The notes under the pieces: generated by a model
The model's input: the letters and a program-made list of their open reading frames with translations, nothing else
What the model was told of the DNA's origin: nothing
Databases searched by the model: none
In this document: positions 17,163-26,500 of the stretch, piece by piece
Position numbering within the stretch: position 1 is the stretch's first letter
Layout of the letters: every line of letters begins with the position of its first letter
Program-made: the position numbers and the translations under genes
Assembly: GCA_003153355.1 (NCBI GenBank)
Contig: PLYH01000002.1
Span: 4,682-68,681, forward strand
Reading direction: 5' to 3'
From: Candidatus Peregrinibacteria bacterium
GTDB lineage: Bacteria > Patescibacteriota > Gracilibacteria > UBA1369
DNA: 64,000 nt

Positions 17163-20100
17163 TCAAGCGGTCCGCTTAACTTTATGCGGTACTTTTACCG
17201 ATGCATGAGCAGTCACGGCCGGAGTCTTCGTTCCCGCAAATTGTGGTGCATCAACTCCTATCGATGGATGAGATGGACGTTTAACGCCGGTGACTCTTAT
17301 CGCAAGATTTGAAGGACCTGAAGCCACGGGTTCAAGTCTGACCTTGATGATGCTTGTGGCCGATTCGGCGCGCGTCATGAGATTTTCCGGTCTGCAATAC
17401 ACCGTGCTCGATCCCTGTGAACCTCCAAGGAAGCCTTTATTGAGCGCAAAATAGAAATACGGCGCATACCATGAGGTGCTGGCCACATCAGCACAGGTGC
17501 TGCTTTGAGGCGCCGCGTTAATATCATCTGGAGTGAACCATGCCAGCAAAATAATTTTGAGGGCCTCATCGCGGGTAATGGTCTGATTCGGTTTAAATGT
17601 GCCGTCGCTATAACCCTTGATGATGCCTAATTCAACGCCCTTTTGAATATACTGGGCAGCCCAATGGTTTGACGGAACATCAGGAAACGGAGCCTGAGAC
17701 AAAGGAGGCAAAAGTCCTTCCTTGCATTTCATAAGCATGGTCAGAAGTTCAGCTCTCGTTAGCTGGTTATCAGGTTTAAACAGTCTCAAAAGATTCCCCT
17801 GCTGATCGGCATAACCCGCCACCTTGCAGGTGTTTAAAATTTCATCGATCTGCTGTTCGGCCCAATGGCCCGAGGTATCGAGGAAAAAATTATGAAGATC
17901 GGTGGTGTTTTGAGTGGAAGTTTCCGGAGCGGCCGAATGCAAGGAGGATGCTGGAGGCGGCGTTGGTGAAGCCGGTGGTGCTGGTGGAACGGGCGCAGGA
18001 GCTGGTGCGGGCGAAGATGATCCGCCGCCGGAAGATGATGAGCCGGCTGGTGGCCAAACAGTATATCCTCCTCCACCTGCGCCGCCGGTAACCGGAGGTA
18101 CTGGAGGTGCCACAGTTTCGACTCCCATACCGTTCTGTGCGCCGGAAGGATAAAGAGACACAAAACTATTCCCGTTCATAACAAATCGAAAGCCTGGCGG
18201 ATATGCGGCAAAAGTTCCATCCGAGGCCGTCGGCGATGTAACAAGACCAAAAGTTTCAGAAATAGGAAGAAAAGGAACAGCCGTAAGTTGCAGAGTTCCA
18301 TCCAAGTGAACATGCCCGCTTGCGTGGAGCTGATCGTAATCTGTTCCAGGATTTATTCCGTTAATCTGAGCAATCAATGTGGAAGCCCCGTCAAAAGAAA
18401 CGTTACCGGTATGAAATTGTGCCGTATTATTGCCTCCTGGAGAAACCGTTCCGCCGATTACCGTAAGATCGCCAACCGTACCTGTTCCGGCGAGTATGCC
18501 GCCTGTATTCACAGCAACCGCACTAGCTGATTGTGAGCCGTTCACAAAAAGTGTTCCGGCATTCACTCTTGTAGGACCTGTATAGTTATTGTTTCCAGTT
18601 AAAGTCAGCGTTCCTGACCCCTGTTTAACAAGACCGCCGGAACCGCCCAAAACACCGTTGAATGTTGTACTGGTGCTTCCATTGATTGTAAATACACTGG
18701 CTCCGAGTAATGTCACCCCTCCATTACCGGAAAGTGAATTGATGGTTTGGTTATAATCGTTAAGATTAAATAATGCACCGCTATCAATGACCAGGTCGCT
18801 GGCAACAGGAAGAGCATTGGAATTTTTTAGTTTGATATCTCCGGCATGAAGATTAGTCGGACCTGCATAGGTATTCACCCCGCTCAAACGTAATTCTCCG
18901 GGTCCTACTTTATTCAAAGCATGCAAACCGCTGACAACACCATTGAAGGCAAGTGAACCAGCCGCGTCATCGACATTGATGGTACTATCGGAACCCAAGG
19001 TAATCGGGCCTTCCCATGCATTGTCCACGGCCAGGCTGCCCCACAAAGCTCCGTTATCTGTATATCCCGGACCATTTAAAGTAAGTGCTTCATTAGCCAT
19101 ATCAAGAAAAGTAGCGCCGTTGATAAGCAATGTGCCTCCGCTGTTAACAACGGTTCCTGTGGCAGGAGTTCCATCGCCTGCTCCCAAACTTAAAGACGAC
19201 TGTAGGGCTAAAGTACCGTTATTCACGGTCGTAATACCGTGATAGGTGTTTGGACCGTACATTGTAAATGTTCCGGTTCCTATTTTTGTAAGACCGCCGT
19301 TAGTGGTATCACTGATTATACCTGCAAAATTCGTATCCTGATTATTGCTGCCTACGGTCAATGTATTGTTTGAACCGAGAACAACATCTCCGGTTCCATG
19401 CAAAGAACCGATGGTGTCCCCGCCTCCGCTCAAGGATAAATCCAATGTCGCACCGGTATTAATGACGACGCCTGAATCGGTATTTTGAAAAACATAGTTT
19501 GGCCCGGCATTGTCGGAAATTTGTCCCTGATCAATATTCGTAATGCCGGAATACGTATTTGGACCAAGCAATTTTAAATCACCGGTCCCTTCCTTAATGA
19601 AACCGGCGGGACCACCGATAGAACCAGTAAGAAATAAATTCACCCCTGCTTCAATATCGATATTGCTGTCTAAGGCAAGAGTGATCGGACCTCCCCACGT
19701 ATTCGTACCAAGATCACTGGAAAGAGCATTCGTACCTCCATTTAAAGTGAGTGATTCGTTTGCTATGTCCAGGCCATCGCCGTGAATATAGAGCGCAGCG
19801 CCATTTTCAATCGTGGTGCCGGAAGCGGATGTTCCCAAAGCGGTATTGGACTCTACATCCAGCGTACCTGCGGCAACATCTGTAAAACCGGTATAGGTAT
19901 TGGCACCGGTTAATATCAAAGTACCATCATTAATTTTCGTAAATCCGCCTGATCCGCTCACAACCCCATTAATAGTTAATGAATCCGAAGGACCGACGAA
20001 ATTAAAACTCGTATCTGATGCCAAAACAACATTGCCGTCCCAGATTGAAGATCCGCCTTCAATCGCAAAAGCGCCATTACTCGAGGGACCTTGACCATTA

Positions 20101-20906
20101 AGCGTGAGCAGTTCATTGCCGACATGAATACCGGGACCAACAATGGAAAGCATACCGCCACTATTGACCGTTGTGGCGGTAGCAGCTGTACCATCGGCAG
20201 TTCCGAGACCATTGTTCGTATCAATTTGCAAACTACTGTTATTATTAATGGTCGTTGTGCCGGCATAAGTATTATCATTATAAAATCCGACTTGTGCTGC
20301 ATTAGTAATAATCACTCCGCCGGTTGGACTTACTGAAGTATCCTCAATTGCATGAATCATAGTAATATTGCCCGGTCCTTGAAAGGTAAGGGTGTGATTA
20401 TTTAAATCAACACTTTTTGTTAAACCGTTGATCTGAAGTGTTTCTCCGGCATGATCAACGGAAAAATTTTGCGGACCAGCCAGCCTCATATCCATACTGA
20501 TGATATTGGTACCGCCTGTAGCCTGATCATCGATACCTGCGGTAAGCGGTGTAAAAGCTCCGGGAAATCCCTGGTTGATGGTATAACCGGTTCCTAAAAA
20601 TGTAATTGAATTGTAAGCCTGGCCGGCAGTGTCATTAAGGCTCGTGGGTTGCAGGGCTGAAGAAGGGAATACGATACTGTCTCCGGCTGCAATAGGACAA
20701 CCTGCACCCAAATCCCAGTTGGCCGTTCTAGTCCATTTGTTATCAACTCCAGAACCAGTCCAGGTTCGTACAGTAGGACAAGCAGCTGATGCACGTTTTA
20801 TATTGATTTGAAAACACCACACGAGCGCAAATGCAGCAATAAATAAACTGATAGTCGAACGGAAACTTTTTGTTTTTATCCAGGACGTTAGGGTGAATGT
20901 GTCCAT
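17163..20906 (-). CDS. Giant PATR-repeat surface protein with C-terminal SLH domains
   Basis: A 1247-residue secreted protein. The N-terminus has a basic region (KTKSFR) and hydrophobic core (STISLFIAAFALVW) ending near ASA, an apparent signal peptide. RTWTGSGVDNKW and RTANWDLG resemble the opening of autotransporter-like passengers. At least five clear passenger-associated repeats (pattern GGLxKxGxGTLxLxGxNTYxGxTxVxxGTL) recur between ~320 and ~810, with a weaker one at ~195-235; these usually form a beta-helix. After a Pro/Ser/Gly-rich linker (~970-1010), three SLH modules occupy ~1020-1190 (HWAEQQIDEIL, NHWAAQYIQKGVELGIIKGY, SWYAPYFYFALNKGFLGG), which normally anchor to cell-wall polymers. 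No beta-barrel domain is present. Confidence 0.88.
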   Translation of the reverse strand: MDTFTLTSWIKTKSFRSTISLFIAAFALVWCFQINIKRASAACPTVRTWTGSGVDNKWTRTANWDLGAGCPIAAGDSIVFPSSALQPTSLNDTAGQAYNSITFLGTGYTINQGFPGAFTPLTAGIDDQATGGTNIISMDMRLAGPQNFSVDHAGETLQINGLTKSVDLNNHTLTFQGPGNITMIHAIEDTSVSPTGGVIITNAAQVGFYNDNTYAGTTTINNNSSLQIDTNNGLGTADGTAATATTVNSGGMLSIVGPGIHVGNELLTLNGQGPSSNGAFAIEGGSSIWDGNVVLASDTSFNFVGPSDSLTINGVVSGSGGFTKINDGTLILTGANTYTGFTDVAAGTLDVESNTALGTSASGTTIENGAALYIHGDGLDIANESLTLNGGTNALSSDLGTNTWGGPITLALDSNIDIEAGVNLFLTGSIGGPAGFIKEGTGDLKLLGPNTYSGITNIDQGQISDNAGPNYVFQNTDSGVVINTGATLDLSLSGGGDTIGSLHGTGDVVLGSNNTLTVGSNNQDTNFAGIISDTTNGGLTKIGTGTFTMYGPNTYHGITTVNNGTLALQSSLSLGAGDGTPATGTVVNSGGTLLINGATFLDMANEALTLNGPGYTDNGALWGSLAVDNAWEGPITLGSDSTINVDDAAGSLAFNGVVSGLHALNKVGPGELRLSGVNTYAGPTNLHAGDIKLKNSNALPVASDLVIDSGALFNLNDYNQTINSLSGNGGVTLLGASVFTINGSTSTTFNGVLGGSGGLVKQGSGTLTLTGNNNYTGPTRVNAGTLFVNGSQSASAVAVNTGGILAGTGTVGDLTVIGGTVSPGGNNTAQFHTGNVSFDGASTLIAQINGINPGTDYDQLHASGHVHLDGTLQLTAVPFLPISETFGLVTSPTASDGTFAAYPPGFRFVMNGNSFVSLYPSGAQNGMGVETVAPPVPPVTGGAGGGGYTVWPPAGSSSSGGGSSSPAPAPAPVPPAPPASPTPPPASSLHSAAPETSTQNTTDLHNFFLDTSGHWAEQQIDEILNTCKVAGYADQQGNLLRLFKPDNQLTRAELLTMLMKCKEGLLPPLSQAPFPDVPSNHWAAQYIQKGVELGIIKGYSDGTFKPNQTITRDEALKIILLAWFTPDDINAAPQSSTCADVASTSWYAPYFYFALNKGFLGGSQGSSTVYCRPENLMTRAESATSIIKVRLEPVASGPSNLAIRVTGVKRPSHPSIGVDAPQFAGTKTPAVTAHASVKVPHKVKRTA

Positions 20907-20940
20907 ATTGGCTTCAGGGTAAAGTTAAATGAATCTTTAA

Positions 20941-20949
20941 ATTATAACA
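20941..20949 (-). promoter_or_regulatory. Extended -10 promoter of the SLH/PATR gene
   Basis: On the minus strand TGT-TATAAT, with a consensus -10 at 20941-20946. The start near 20934 gives a leader of about 28 nt to ATG 20906. No clear -35 is needed with an extended -10. Confidence 0.6.
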
Positions 20950-21076
20950 TAAAAGTAAATATTTGTACATGGAGCTAACTTTCATGATGAATAAGAAAAG
21001 TTTCGCTTCTTTCTTGCCAAAAATAATGGAAAACTCTAGAGTAATACCTGCTTTGTAATGACCAAAAAACGAGACC

Positions 21077-22123
21077 ATGAAGGAACTCCTTGAAAAAATT
21101 CACGCCGCCGGACTTGAGGAAATCAAGCAGGTAAAAAATCTTGAAGCACTGAAAGAGATTGAGGTGAAATACCTTGGCCGCAAGGGCGAACTCACCAATA
21201 TTTTAAAAGGTCTAAAGGATCTGAGCGATGAAGAAAAACGCATCATCGGCCCGGCGACTAACGGCATCAAACTCGACCTCGAAGCGAAAATTAAAGACAA
21301 GCAATCGGATTTGGAAGCCGCAGAAATCGCCAAAAAACTTGCCGGTGAATTTTTTGACATCACAGCGCCAGGCACAATGACGGCGCACGAAATCGGTCAC
21401 ATCCATCCCCTGTCCCGGGTTCAACAGGAAGCTGAGAACATTTTCAGCGACATGGGTTTTACCGTTATGGACGGACCTGAAGTGGAATCCGAATACTACA
21501 ATTTTGAAGGACTGAACATTCCCGCGGATCATCCCGCGCGCGACATGCAGGACACGTTCTTTTTGAAAGACAAAAGCGAACAAAAACACGGTCGGCTGGT
21601 TTTGCGCACGCACACCTCGCCCGTGCAGATACGCACGATGGAAAAATACGGAGCGCCGCTTCGGATAATTGTTCCAGGGCGCGTTTTCCGCTACGAAGCT
21701 ACTGATGCTTCTCATGACACGACCTTTTACCAGGTGGAAGGCCTGGTCATTGATAAAAATATTTCACTCGCGGATTTGAAAGGCGTGATGGCTGAATTTT
21801 TGACGAGACTTTTCGGCAAAGAAGTAAAAGTAAGATTCCGGCCCGGATATTTTCCGTTTGTTGAGCCGGGACTTGAACTGGATTTCTCATGTCTGATCTG
21901 CAATGAAAAAGGCTGCAGCGTGTGCAAACACACCGGCTGGGTCGAATTCATGGGCGCGGGCATGGTGCATCCGAATGTATTGAAAGCCGGCGGCATCGAC
22001 TCCACTAAATACCAGGGCTGGGCCTTTGGTTTCGGCCTGACCCGCCTGGTGATGATGCGTTACGGCATCAACGATATCCGGGTACTCCAGTCCGGAGATA
22101 TACGATTTACCCAACAGTTCTAA
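21077..22123 (+). CDS. pheS: Phenylalanyl-tRNA synthetase alpha subunit
   Basis: A 348-residue class II synthetase subunit. The N-terminal coiled-coil (residues ~1-90, with KYLGRKGELTNILKGL) contacts tRNA. The catalytic core has HIHPLSRVQQEAENIFSDMGF, PARDMQDTFF, motif 2 (GRVFRYEATDASHDTTFYQ) and the C-terminal motif 3 (GWAFGFGLTRLVMMRYGI). CLICNEKGCSVCKHTGW is the usual cysteine-bearing insertion. It forms the (alpha-beta)2 enzyme with PheT, which starts 1 nt after its stop. The 170-bp gap upstream holds no clear sigma-70 box, only an unsupported 24-codon ORF (20984-21058). Confidence 0.95.
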   Translation: MKELLEKIHAAGLEEIKQVKNLEALKEIEVKYLGRKGELTNILKGLKDLSDEEKRIIGPATNGIKLDLEAKIKDKQSDLEAAEIAKKLAGEFFDITAPGTMTAHEIGHIHPLSRVQQEAENIFSDMGFTVMDGPEVESEYYNFEGLNIPADHPARDMQDTFFLKDKSEQKHGRLVLRTHTSPVQIRTMEKYGAPLRIIVPGRVFRYEATDASHDTTFYQVEGLVIDKNISLADLKGVMAEFLTRLFGKEVKVRFRPGYFPFVEPGLELDFSCLICNEKGCSVCKHTGWVEFMGAGMVHPNVLKAGGIDSTKYQGWAFGFGLTRLVMMRYGINDIRVLQSGDIRFTQQF

Positions 22124-22124
22124 T

Positions 22125-24548
22125 ATGAAAATCTCACTCAACTGGCTCCGTGAATTCGTCAATATTCCTGAAGACGTTGACGCAAAAAAACTTGCGATGC
22201 TTTTTACGATCCGCACGGCGGAAGTTGAAGGAGTCGAAAGTCAGGCGGCTGAGTTCGACAAAATTGTCGTGGGCCAGATTCTGGAAATTCATCCGCATCC
22301 CGACGCCGATAAACTGCGCGTGACCAAAACAAGCGTAGGCAAAGAAAACGTGCAAATCGTCTGCGGAGGATCAAACCTCAGCGAAGGCATGTACGTAGCC
22401 GTTGCGCTGCCGGGCTCGCGCGTACGCTGGCACGGTGAAGGCGACCTCATCACGCTCGAAAAAACCAAAATCCGCGGAGTGGAAAGCGTAGGCATGATCT
22501 GCGCGGGCGAAGAGATAGGTGTTGAACAACCGCCGGGCGGAGGCGACCGGGCAATTTTGGATCTTTCGCCGCTGAAGCCGGAAGCAGGAATGCCCTTAGC
22601 AAAACTGCTGGAAAAAGATGACACCATTTTAACTGTTGATAATAAATCGCTGACGCACCGCCCGGATTTATGGGGCCATTACGGCATCGCGCGCGAAGTC
22701 GCGGCCATAACCGGAGAAAAACTCAAACCGTATAAAACCGATGTGAAATTCCCTGCGAAAGGTGAAGCGTTTGATGTTCAAGTGAAAAATGCAGGTTTTT
22801 GTCAGCGCTATATCGGCATCCAAATTGAAGGCGTAAAGATTGAGCCTTCACCGGTATGGATGCAAAAAAAATTGCAGGCCATCGGCTACCGTCCGATCAA
22901 CAACATCGTGGACATCACCAATTACGTAATGGCTGAACTTGGCCAGCCTCTGCACGCTTTTGATACGGCTAAACTTGAAAAAGGCATCATCGTCCGTGAG
23001 GCCAAAGACGGAGAAACGATCAAAACTCTGGACGGCGTTGAACGCAAACTTTCCAAAGACATGGCTGTGATCGCCGATCACAAAAAAGCCGTGGCCATTG
23101 CCGGAGTCATGGGCGGAGACAATTCCGAAATCGACAAAAGCACGACTTCAATTCTTCTTGAAGCGGCAACATTCCATCCTTCAAGCGTACGCAAAACATC
23201 GGTAAAACTGGGACTCCGCACGGAAGCCGTCCAGCGTTTTGAAAAATCACTCGATCCTAATTTAGCTGAAACAGCAGCCGACCGTGCAACTGAACTCATT
23301 CTTCAAATCTGCCCTTCGGCAAAAATAGCCGGCCCGAAAACCGATGTCAAAAATTTCAAAGAAAAAAACGTAACGGTGCAGGTGAATCTCTCGCGCGTGT
23401 TTTCAAAAATCGGCGTGGAGATTCCTGTCAAAAAAGTTATCGACATTCTCCAGAAACTTGAATTCAAAGTTTCCGAACTGCCCGAAAACCGCATCAAAGT
23501 TGAGGTGCCTTCTTTCCGCGCCACCAAAGACATCAGCATCGAAGACGACCTGGTGGAAGAGATCGCGCGCATGTACGGTTACGAAAACATCGAGCCGCGC
23601 CTCCCCGAACTGCCGATCAAACTGCCGATGGAAAACAAAGAGCGCGTCAAAAAACATTTCGCCCGTGAAATCTTGGCTGAAGGATTAGGATTTAATGAAG
23701 TCTACAACTACTCTTTTTACGGCGTCGCCGACATCAAAAAATCACTCCTGCCGGAAGAAGTTCACATTAAAGTGCAAAACTATTTATCGGAAGATCAGAC
23801 GCATTTACGGGCAAGTTTGATGCCGAATCTGCTCAAAAACGTAGAGAGCAATTTGAAAAACTTTTCTGAATTTAAAATTTTTGAAGTGGGAAGAACCTAC
23901 GAAGATCTGCAGGAATATTTCCCGAAAGAAGAGAAAAAAATCTGCGGAGTCATCGTGCGCGGCAAAAAATCCAAGGATGAAGTTTTCTACGAAGCCAAAG
24001 GCGCCCTGGAAGCTTTTCTGGAAACATTCCGCATTCCTGGAATGGAAATGCGCAAAGGAGAAAGCCTCTGCACCTATGCTCATCCGAACCGTTACGCCGG
24101 ATACTATCTAAAGAAAAACGGCGAAGAAATCGCGCGTGTATTTGAACTGCATCCCCTGGTGGCCAAAAATTACGGGATCGACGGACCAAAAATCGGCGTG
24201 TTTGAAATCAACTTCACCAAACTCATGAGCGTCGAACCAAAGGAACTAAAATACAAACCCGTTCCGAAATTCCCGGGAATCACGATTGATATTTCCGTAC
24301 TCATTGATAAAAACCGCGAAATTGGTTCGCTGCAGAAAGCCATCCAGAGTACTGACAAGCAGCTCATCAAAAACATTAAGCTTTTTGATGTCTACGAAGG
24401 CGGCAACATTCCTCAGGACAAAAAGGCCCTGGCCTTCAGCATTCTTTTCCAAAACGAAGACCGTACCCTCACGGACGAAGAATCCAAAAAAATCCTGGAA
24501 AAAATTGCAGCCGAACTCCAAAAGCTGGGCGGTGAAATCCGGGGATAA
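22125..24548 (+). CDS. pheT: Phenylalanyl-tRNA synthetase beta subunit
   Basis: An 807-residue partner of PheS. Domain order: EMAP/OB tRNA-binding fold (~40-155, VVGQILEIHPHPDADKL), B3/B4 editing domain (~210-385, NNIVDITNYVMAELGQPLHAFD), B5 domain (~400-480), a catalytic-like core (~490-690, IARMYGYENIEPRLPELPI), and the C-terminal ferredoxin-fold anticodon-binding domain (~710-800, FPGITIDISVLI; AFSILFQNEDRTLTDEE). It aminoacylates tRNA-Phe with PheS and edits Tyr-tRNA-Phe. Full-length and typical. The bicistronic pheST transcript ends in an A/T-rich gap without an obvious terminator. Confidence 0.95.
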   Translation: MKISLNWLREFVNIPEDVDAKKLAMLFTIRTAEVEGVESQAAEFDKIVVGQILEIHPHPDADKLRVTKTSVGKENVQIVCGGSNLSEGMYVAVALPGSRVRWHGEGDLITLEKTKIRGVESVGMICAGEEIGVEQPPGGGDRAILDLSPLKPEAGMPLAKLLEKDDTILTVDNKSLTHRPDLWGHYGIAREVAAITGEKLKPYKTDVKFPAKGEAFDVQVKNAGFCQRYIGIQIEGVKIEPSPVWMQKKLQAIGYRPINNIVDITNYVMAELGQPLHAFDTAKLEKGIIVREAKDGETIKTLDGVERKLSKDMAVIADHKKAVAIAGVMGGDNSEIDKSTTSILLEAATFHPSSVRKTSVKLGLRTEAVQRFEKSLDPNLAETAADRATELILQICPSAKIAGPKTDVKNFKEKNVTVQVNLSRVFSKIGVEIPVKKVIDILQKLEFKVSELPENRIKVEVPSFRATKDISIEDDLVEEIARMYGYENIEPRLPELPIKLPMENKERVKKHFAREILAEGLGFNEVYNYSFYGVADIKKSLLPEEVHIKVQNYLSEDQTHLRASLMPNLLKNVESNLKNFSEFKIFEVGRTYEDLQEYFPKEEKKICGVIVRGKKSKDEVFYEAKGALEAFLETFRIPGMEMRKGESLCTYAHPNRYAGYYLKKNGEEIARVFELHPLVAKNYGIDGPKIGVFEINFTKLMSVEPKELKYKPVPKFPGITIDISVLIDKNREIGSLQKAIQSTDKQLIKNIKLFDVYEGGNIPQDKKALAFSILFQNEDRTLTDEESKKILEKIAAELQKLGGEIRG

Positions 24549-24891
24549 ATAATACTCCAGCCGTTTAAAGCGACAAAACACAATAAAATTAATTATTGTC
24601 TATATTTTCGCTATTACAAAAAAAATCTAAATAAAACCATAAAAATATAAAAAAAATGCCCGAAAAATATATGAAAACACCCGATCCTGATAATTTAAAT
24701 GAAAAATAAAAAATAAAATCGCCTTATGGAAGCCAAAATAAAATTTTCAGGGCATCTAAAATGTATCCCGCAAAAAACCTTAAAAATAACCCTGTTTTCT
24801 ATAAACAGGTCTGGTTTGACATAAATGACCCCCGCCCCTAAATTTGAAATCAATATACGTTTAACTTTCCTTCCCACACTTTTCCTCATTT
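24549..24891. other. 343-bp A/T-rich intergenic region
   Basis: No gene of useful length is visible; an open frame of 17 codons at 24658 has no supporting signal. A 7-bp hairpin (CCTGTTT/AAACAGG, 24791-24809) lies 6 nt before the -35 of the next gene's promoter and could be a regulator site. A/T content is higher than in the flanking genes. Confidence 0.6.
24816..24844 (+). promoter_or_regulatory. Promoter of the guanylate-kinase-like gene
   Basis: Consensus TTGACA (24816-24821), 17-bp spacer, TAAATT (24839-24844). The leader to ATG 24892 is about 40 nt. Confidence 0.55.
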
Positions 24892-25641
24892 ATGAATAGC
24901 CCTGCTGAAGCACTCGTCCACGAAAATGAACTGCAAAACGAACACGCCCAGGAACTGAATTTACCCATTATTTTAGCCGGTTACTCCGGCTCAGGAAAAG
25001 ACACGGTTTCAAACTCGGCAACCAAAGTGGCTGATAGCATGGACTCACGACATAATTTTCATCATTCACGCTCACGGTATACCGATCGCGCAAGACGCCC
25101 CAGTGAAATCCAGGGAGTAAACGGTTTTTTTGTAAGCCCGGAGGAGTTTGATGCCCGCAAAGAAGGCGGAGAGTTCTTTTACGATTACCAAAAGCAAGCC
25201 TACGGCGGGGTTCGTTATGGCTTTTCCCGCTTCATTCTTAACCGTGAACTGCAAAACAGACATACCTTTGTGGTCGGCGGAGAAATCGACACGTCTCTTG
25301 AACTTAAGAATGCACTCGATGAAGTAGCGATGAAAGCGAGAGGAAAAATGGAAAAAACTCTTCATCCGCTGATTGTTTTTGTAAACCGCCCGATGGAAAA
25401 AATCGTCAACGGAATCAAAATGCGCGGAGCAAGTGAAGAAGAAAAAAAGAAAAGAATCGCCCACGTTGAGCAGCACTGGGAAAGATATCCGAAAGTACTC
25501 GAGCAGGCGGGAGACCAGGCCCGCATGATCTGGAACGTTGATCTTGATGTTGCCGCGCGCCAGGTTATCCAGTTCGTTGAAACGGAAGTGGCCCGCCAGA
25601 TGCAGGAAATTTACGGCAGCAAAGCAGCGAAAAAAAAATAA
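24892..25641 (+). CDS. Guanylate-kinase-like P-loop protein
   Basis: A 249-residue P-loop NTPase. Walker A is GYSGSGKDT (~41-49). SRSRYTDRARRPSEIQGVNG and FFVSPEEFDARKEGGEFF follow the guanylate kinase pattern for GMP binding (SxxxTxRxPRxGE...G..YxF) with substitutions, and the YGGVRYG loop also fits. It has a ~30-residue extension before the P-loop and a longer C-terminus than the ~200-residue Gmk. GMP to GDP phosphorylation is plausible, but Tyr-Thr-Asp-Arg-Ala in place of TTRxPR means specificity may have shifted. Monocistronic with its own TTGACA promoter. Confidence 0.72.
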   Translation: MNSPAEALVHENELQNEHAQELNLPIILAGYSGSGKDTVSNSATKVADSMDSRHNFHHSRSRYTDRARRPSEIQGVNGFFVSPEEFDARKEGGEFFYDYQKQAYGGVRYGFSRFILNRELQNRHTFVVGGEIDTSLELKNALDEVAMKARGKMEKTLHPLIVFVNRPMEKIVNGIKMRGASEEEKKKRIAHVEQHWERYPKVLEQAGDQARMIWNVDLDVAARQVIQFVETEVARQMQEIYGSKAAKKK

Positions 25642-25663
25642 TAGTGTCCTCATGTTCACATGA

Positions 25664-25691
25664 TTGACATGCAAACAGCGGATGCTAGAAT
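25664..25691 (+). promoter_or_regulatory. Promoter of nucleotidyltransferase/MBL pair
   Basis: TTGACA (25664-25669), 16-bp spacer, TAGAAT (25686-25691), preceded by TGC (extended -10). The leader to ATG 25713 is ~15 nt, too short for a normal Shine-Dalgarno site. Confidence 0.65.
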
Positions 25692-25712
25692 GACGTCTCC
25701 TTTTTATAAACT

Positions 25713-26486
25713 ATGTCCGTAGAAAACAACCATTCTTCCGTCATTCCGGAATCCCCGAACAATCTTCAGCTGAAAGAAGCCCTCATGGAAACATTGAAAA
25801 AAGCTTCAGATGCAGGAATCGATCTTTATCTGACCGGAGGAACCGCGGCTGCGGTCTATGCCGGCGAAACACGGCCTCTCTCGTTAGACCTGGATTTTTT
25901 CGTACATCCTGACGCCAAAGAAAAAATTCAGAGAGTTTTTGGAGGATCGTTCAAATATTTCGGCGAAAAAAAACTTTTCAAATCGGACAAACTCGTCGGA
26001 AAGGCTTCCAACGGGGTTGATCTGGATTTTATCGCCGAACAGAACATCGTTCCTGACGAAACGAGTCCCGAAGGCAAAATCACTTTATGTTTAAATGATT
26101 TTGCCAGAAGCAAATCCTGTGAAAACGAATTCATGGGAGAAAAAATCAAAGTGCTTCCTCCCGAACTCGTGGTCGTCGCCAAACTTTTCGCTGGTCGCGG
26201 AAAAGAGCTCGGCAAATATGACCTTGATGATAGTAAAGCCGTCATCGAAAGCGGCATTATCCGTCCGGAAATCTTCAAGCGCGCCGTCGCAAGTATTGTC
26301 GCAAACAATGAAAATATTGCTCCGCTGGTGTATTCCCGTTTAACGGCCGGACTTTCAAAACTGTCTTCTTCGGCAAAAGTGGAAGTCTTGATCAAAGCTT
26401 TAAGGGAACTGGGCGGAATTGAAGAAACTTTCCCGATCGACCAGATCACGCAAACCCTTCGCGACAGCATTCTTCCGGAAGGATAA
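25713..26486 (+). CDS. Nucleotidyltransferase-fold protein (MNT/AbiEii-like)
   Basis: A 257-residue protein whose N-terminal part has the minimal nucleotidyltransferase pattern: LYLTGGTAAAVYAGETRP (helix-turn with the GG motif), then SLDLDFFV, the DxD that binds metal-nucleotide, and a third acidic strand GVDLDFIAE. VLPPELVVVAKLFAGRGKELGKYDLDD resembles the region following the core in AbiEii-type proteins, which often occur as toxins or abortive-infection components. No antitoxin gene is adjacent. It is probably cotranscribed with the metallo-beta-lactamase-fold gene 14 nt downstream. Substrate unknown. Confidence 0.7.
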   Translation: MSVENNHSSVIPESPNNLQLKEALMETLKKASDAGIDLYLTGGTAAAVYAGETRPLSLDLDFFVHPDAKEKIQRVFGGSFKYFGEKKLFKSDKLVGKASNGVDLDFIAEQNIVPDETSPEGKITLCLNDFARSKSCENEFMGEKIKVLPPELVVVAKLFAGRGKELGKYDLDDSKAVIESGIIRPEIFKRAVASIVANNENIAPLVYSRLTAGLSKLSSSAKVEVLIKALRELGGIEETFPIDQITQTLRDSILPEG

Positions 26487-26500
26487 TAATCTTTTCATCA

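Noticed and set aside
20984-21058. 24-codon ORF before pheS as a possible Phe attenuator leader
   Set aside because: It holds only two Phe codons (both TTC) and no terminator hairpin follows, so attenuation is not supported.
25072-25674. A 200-codon minus-strand open frame
   Set aside because: Shadow of the guanylate-kinase-like gene, rich in Phe and His as expected for the opposite strand of a Lys/Glu-rich gene.
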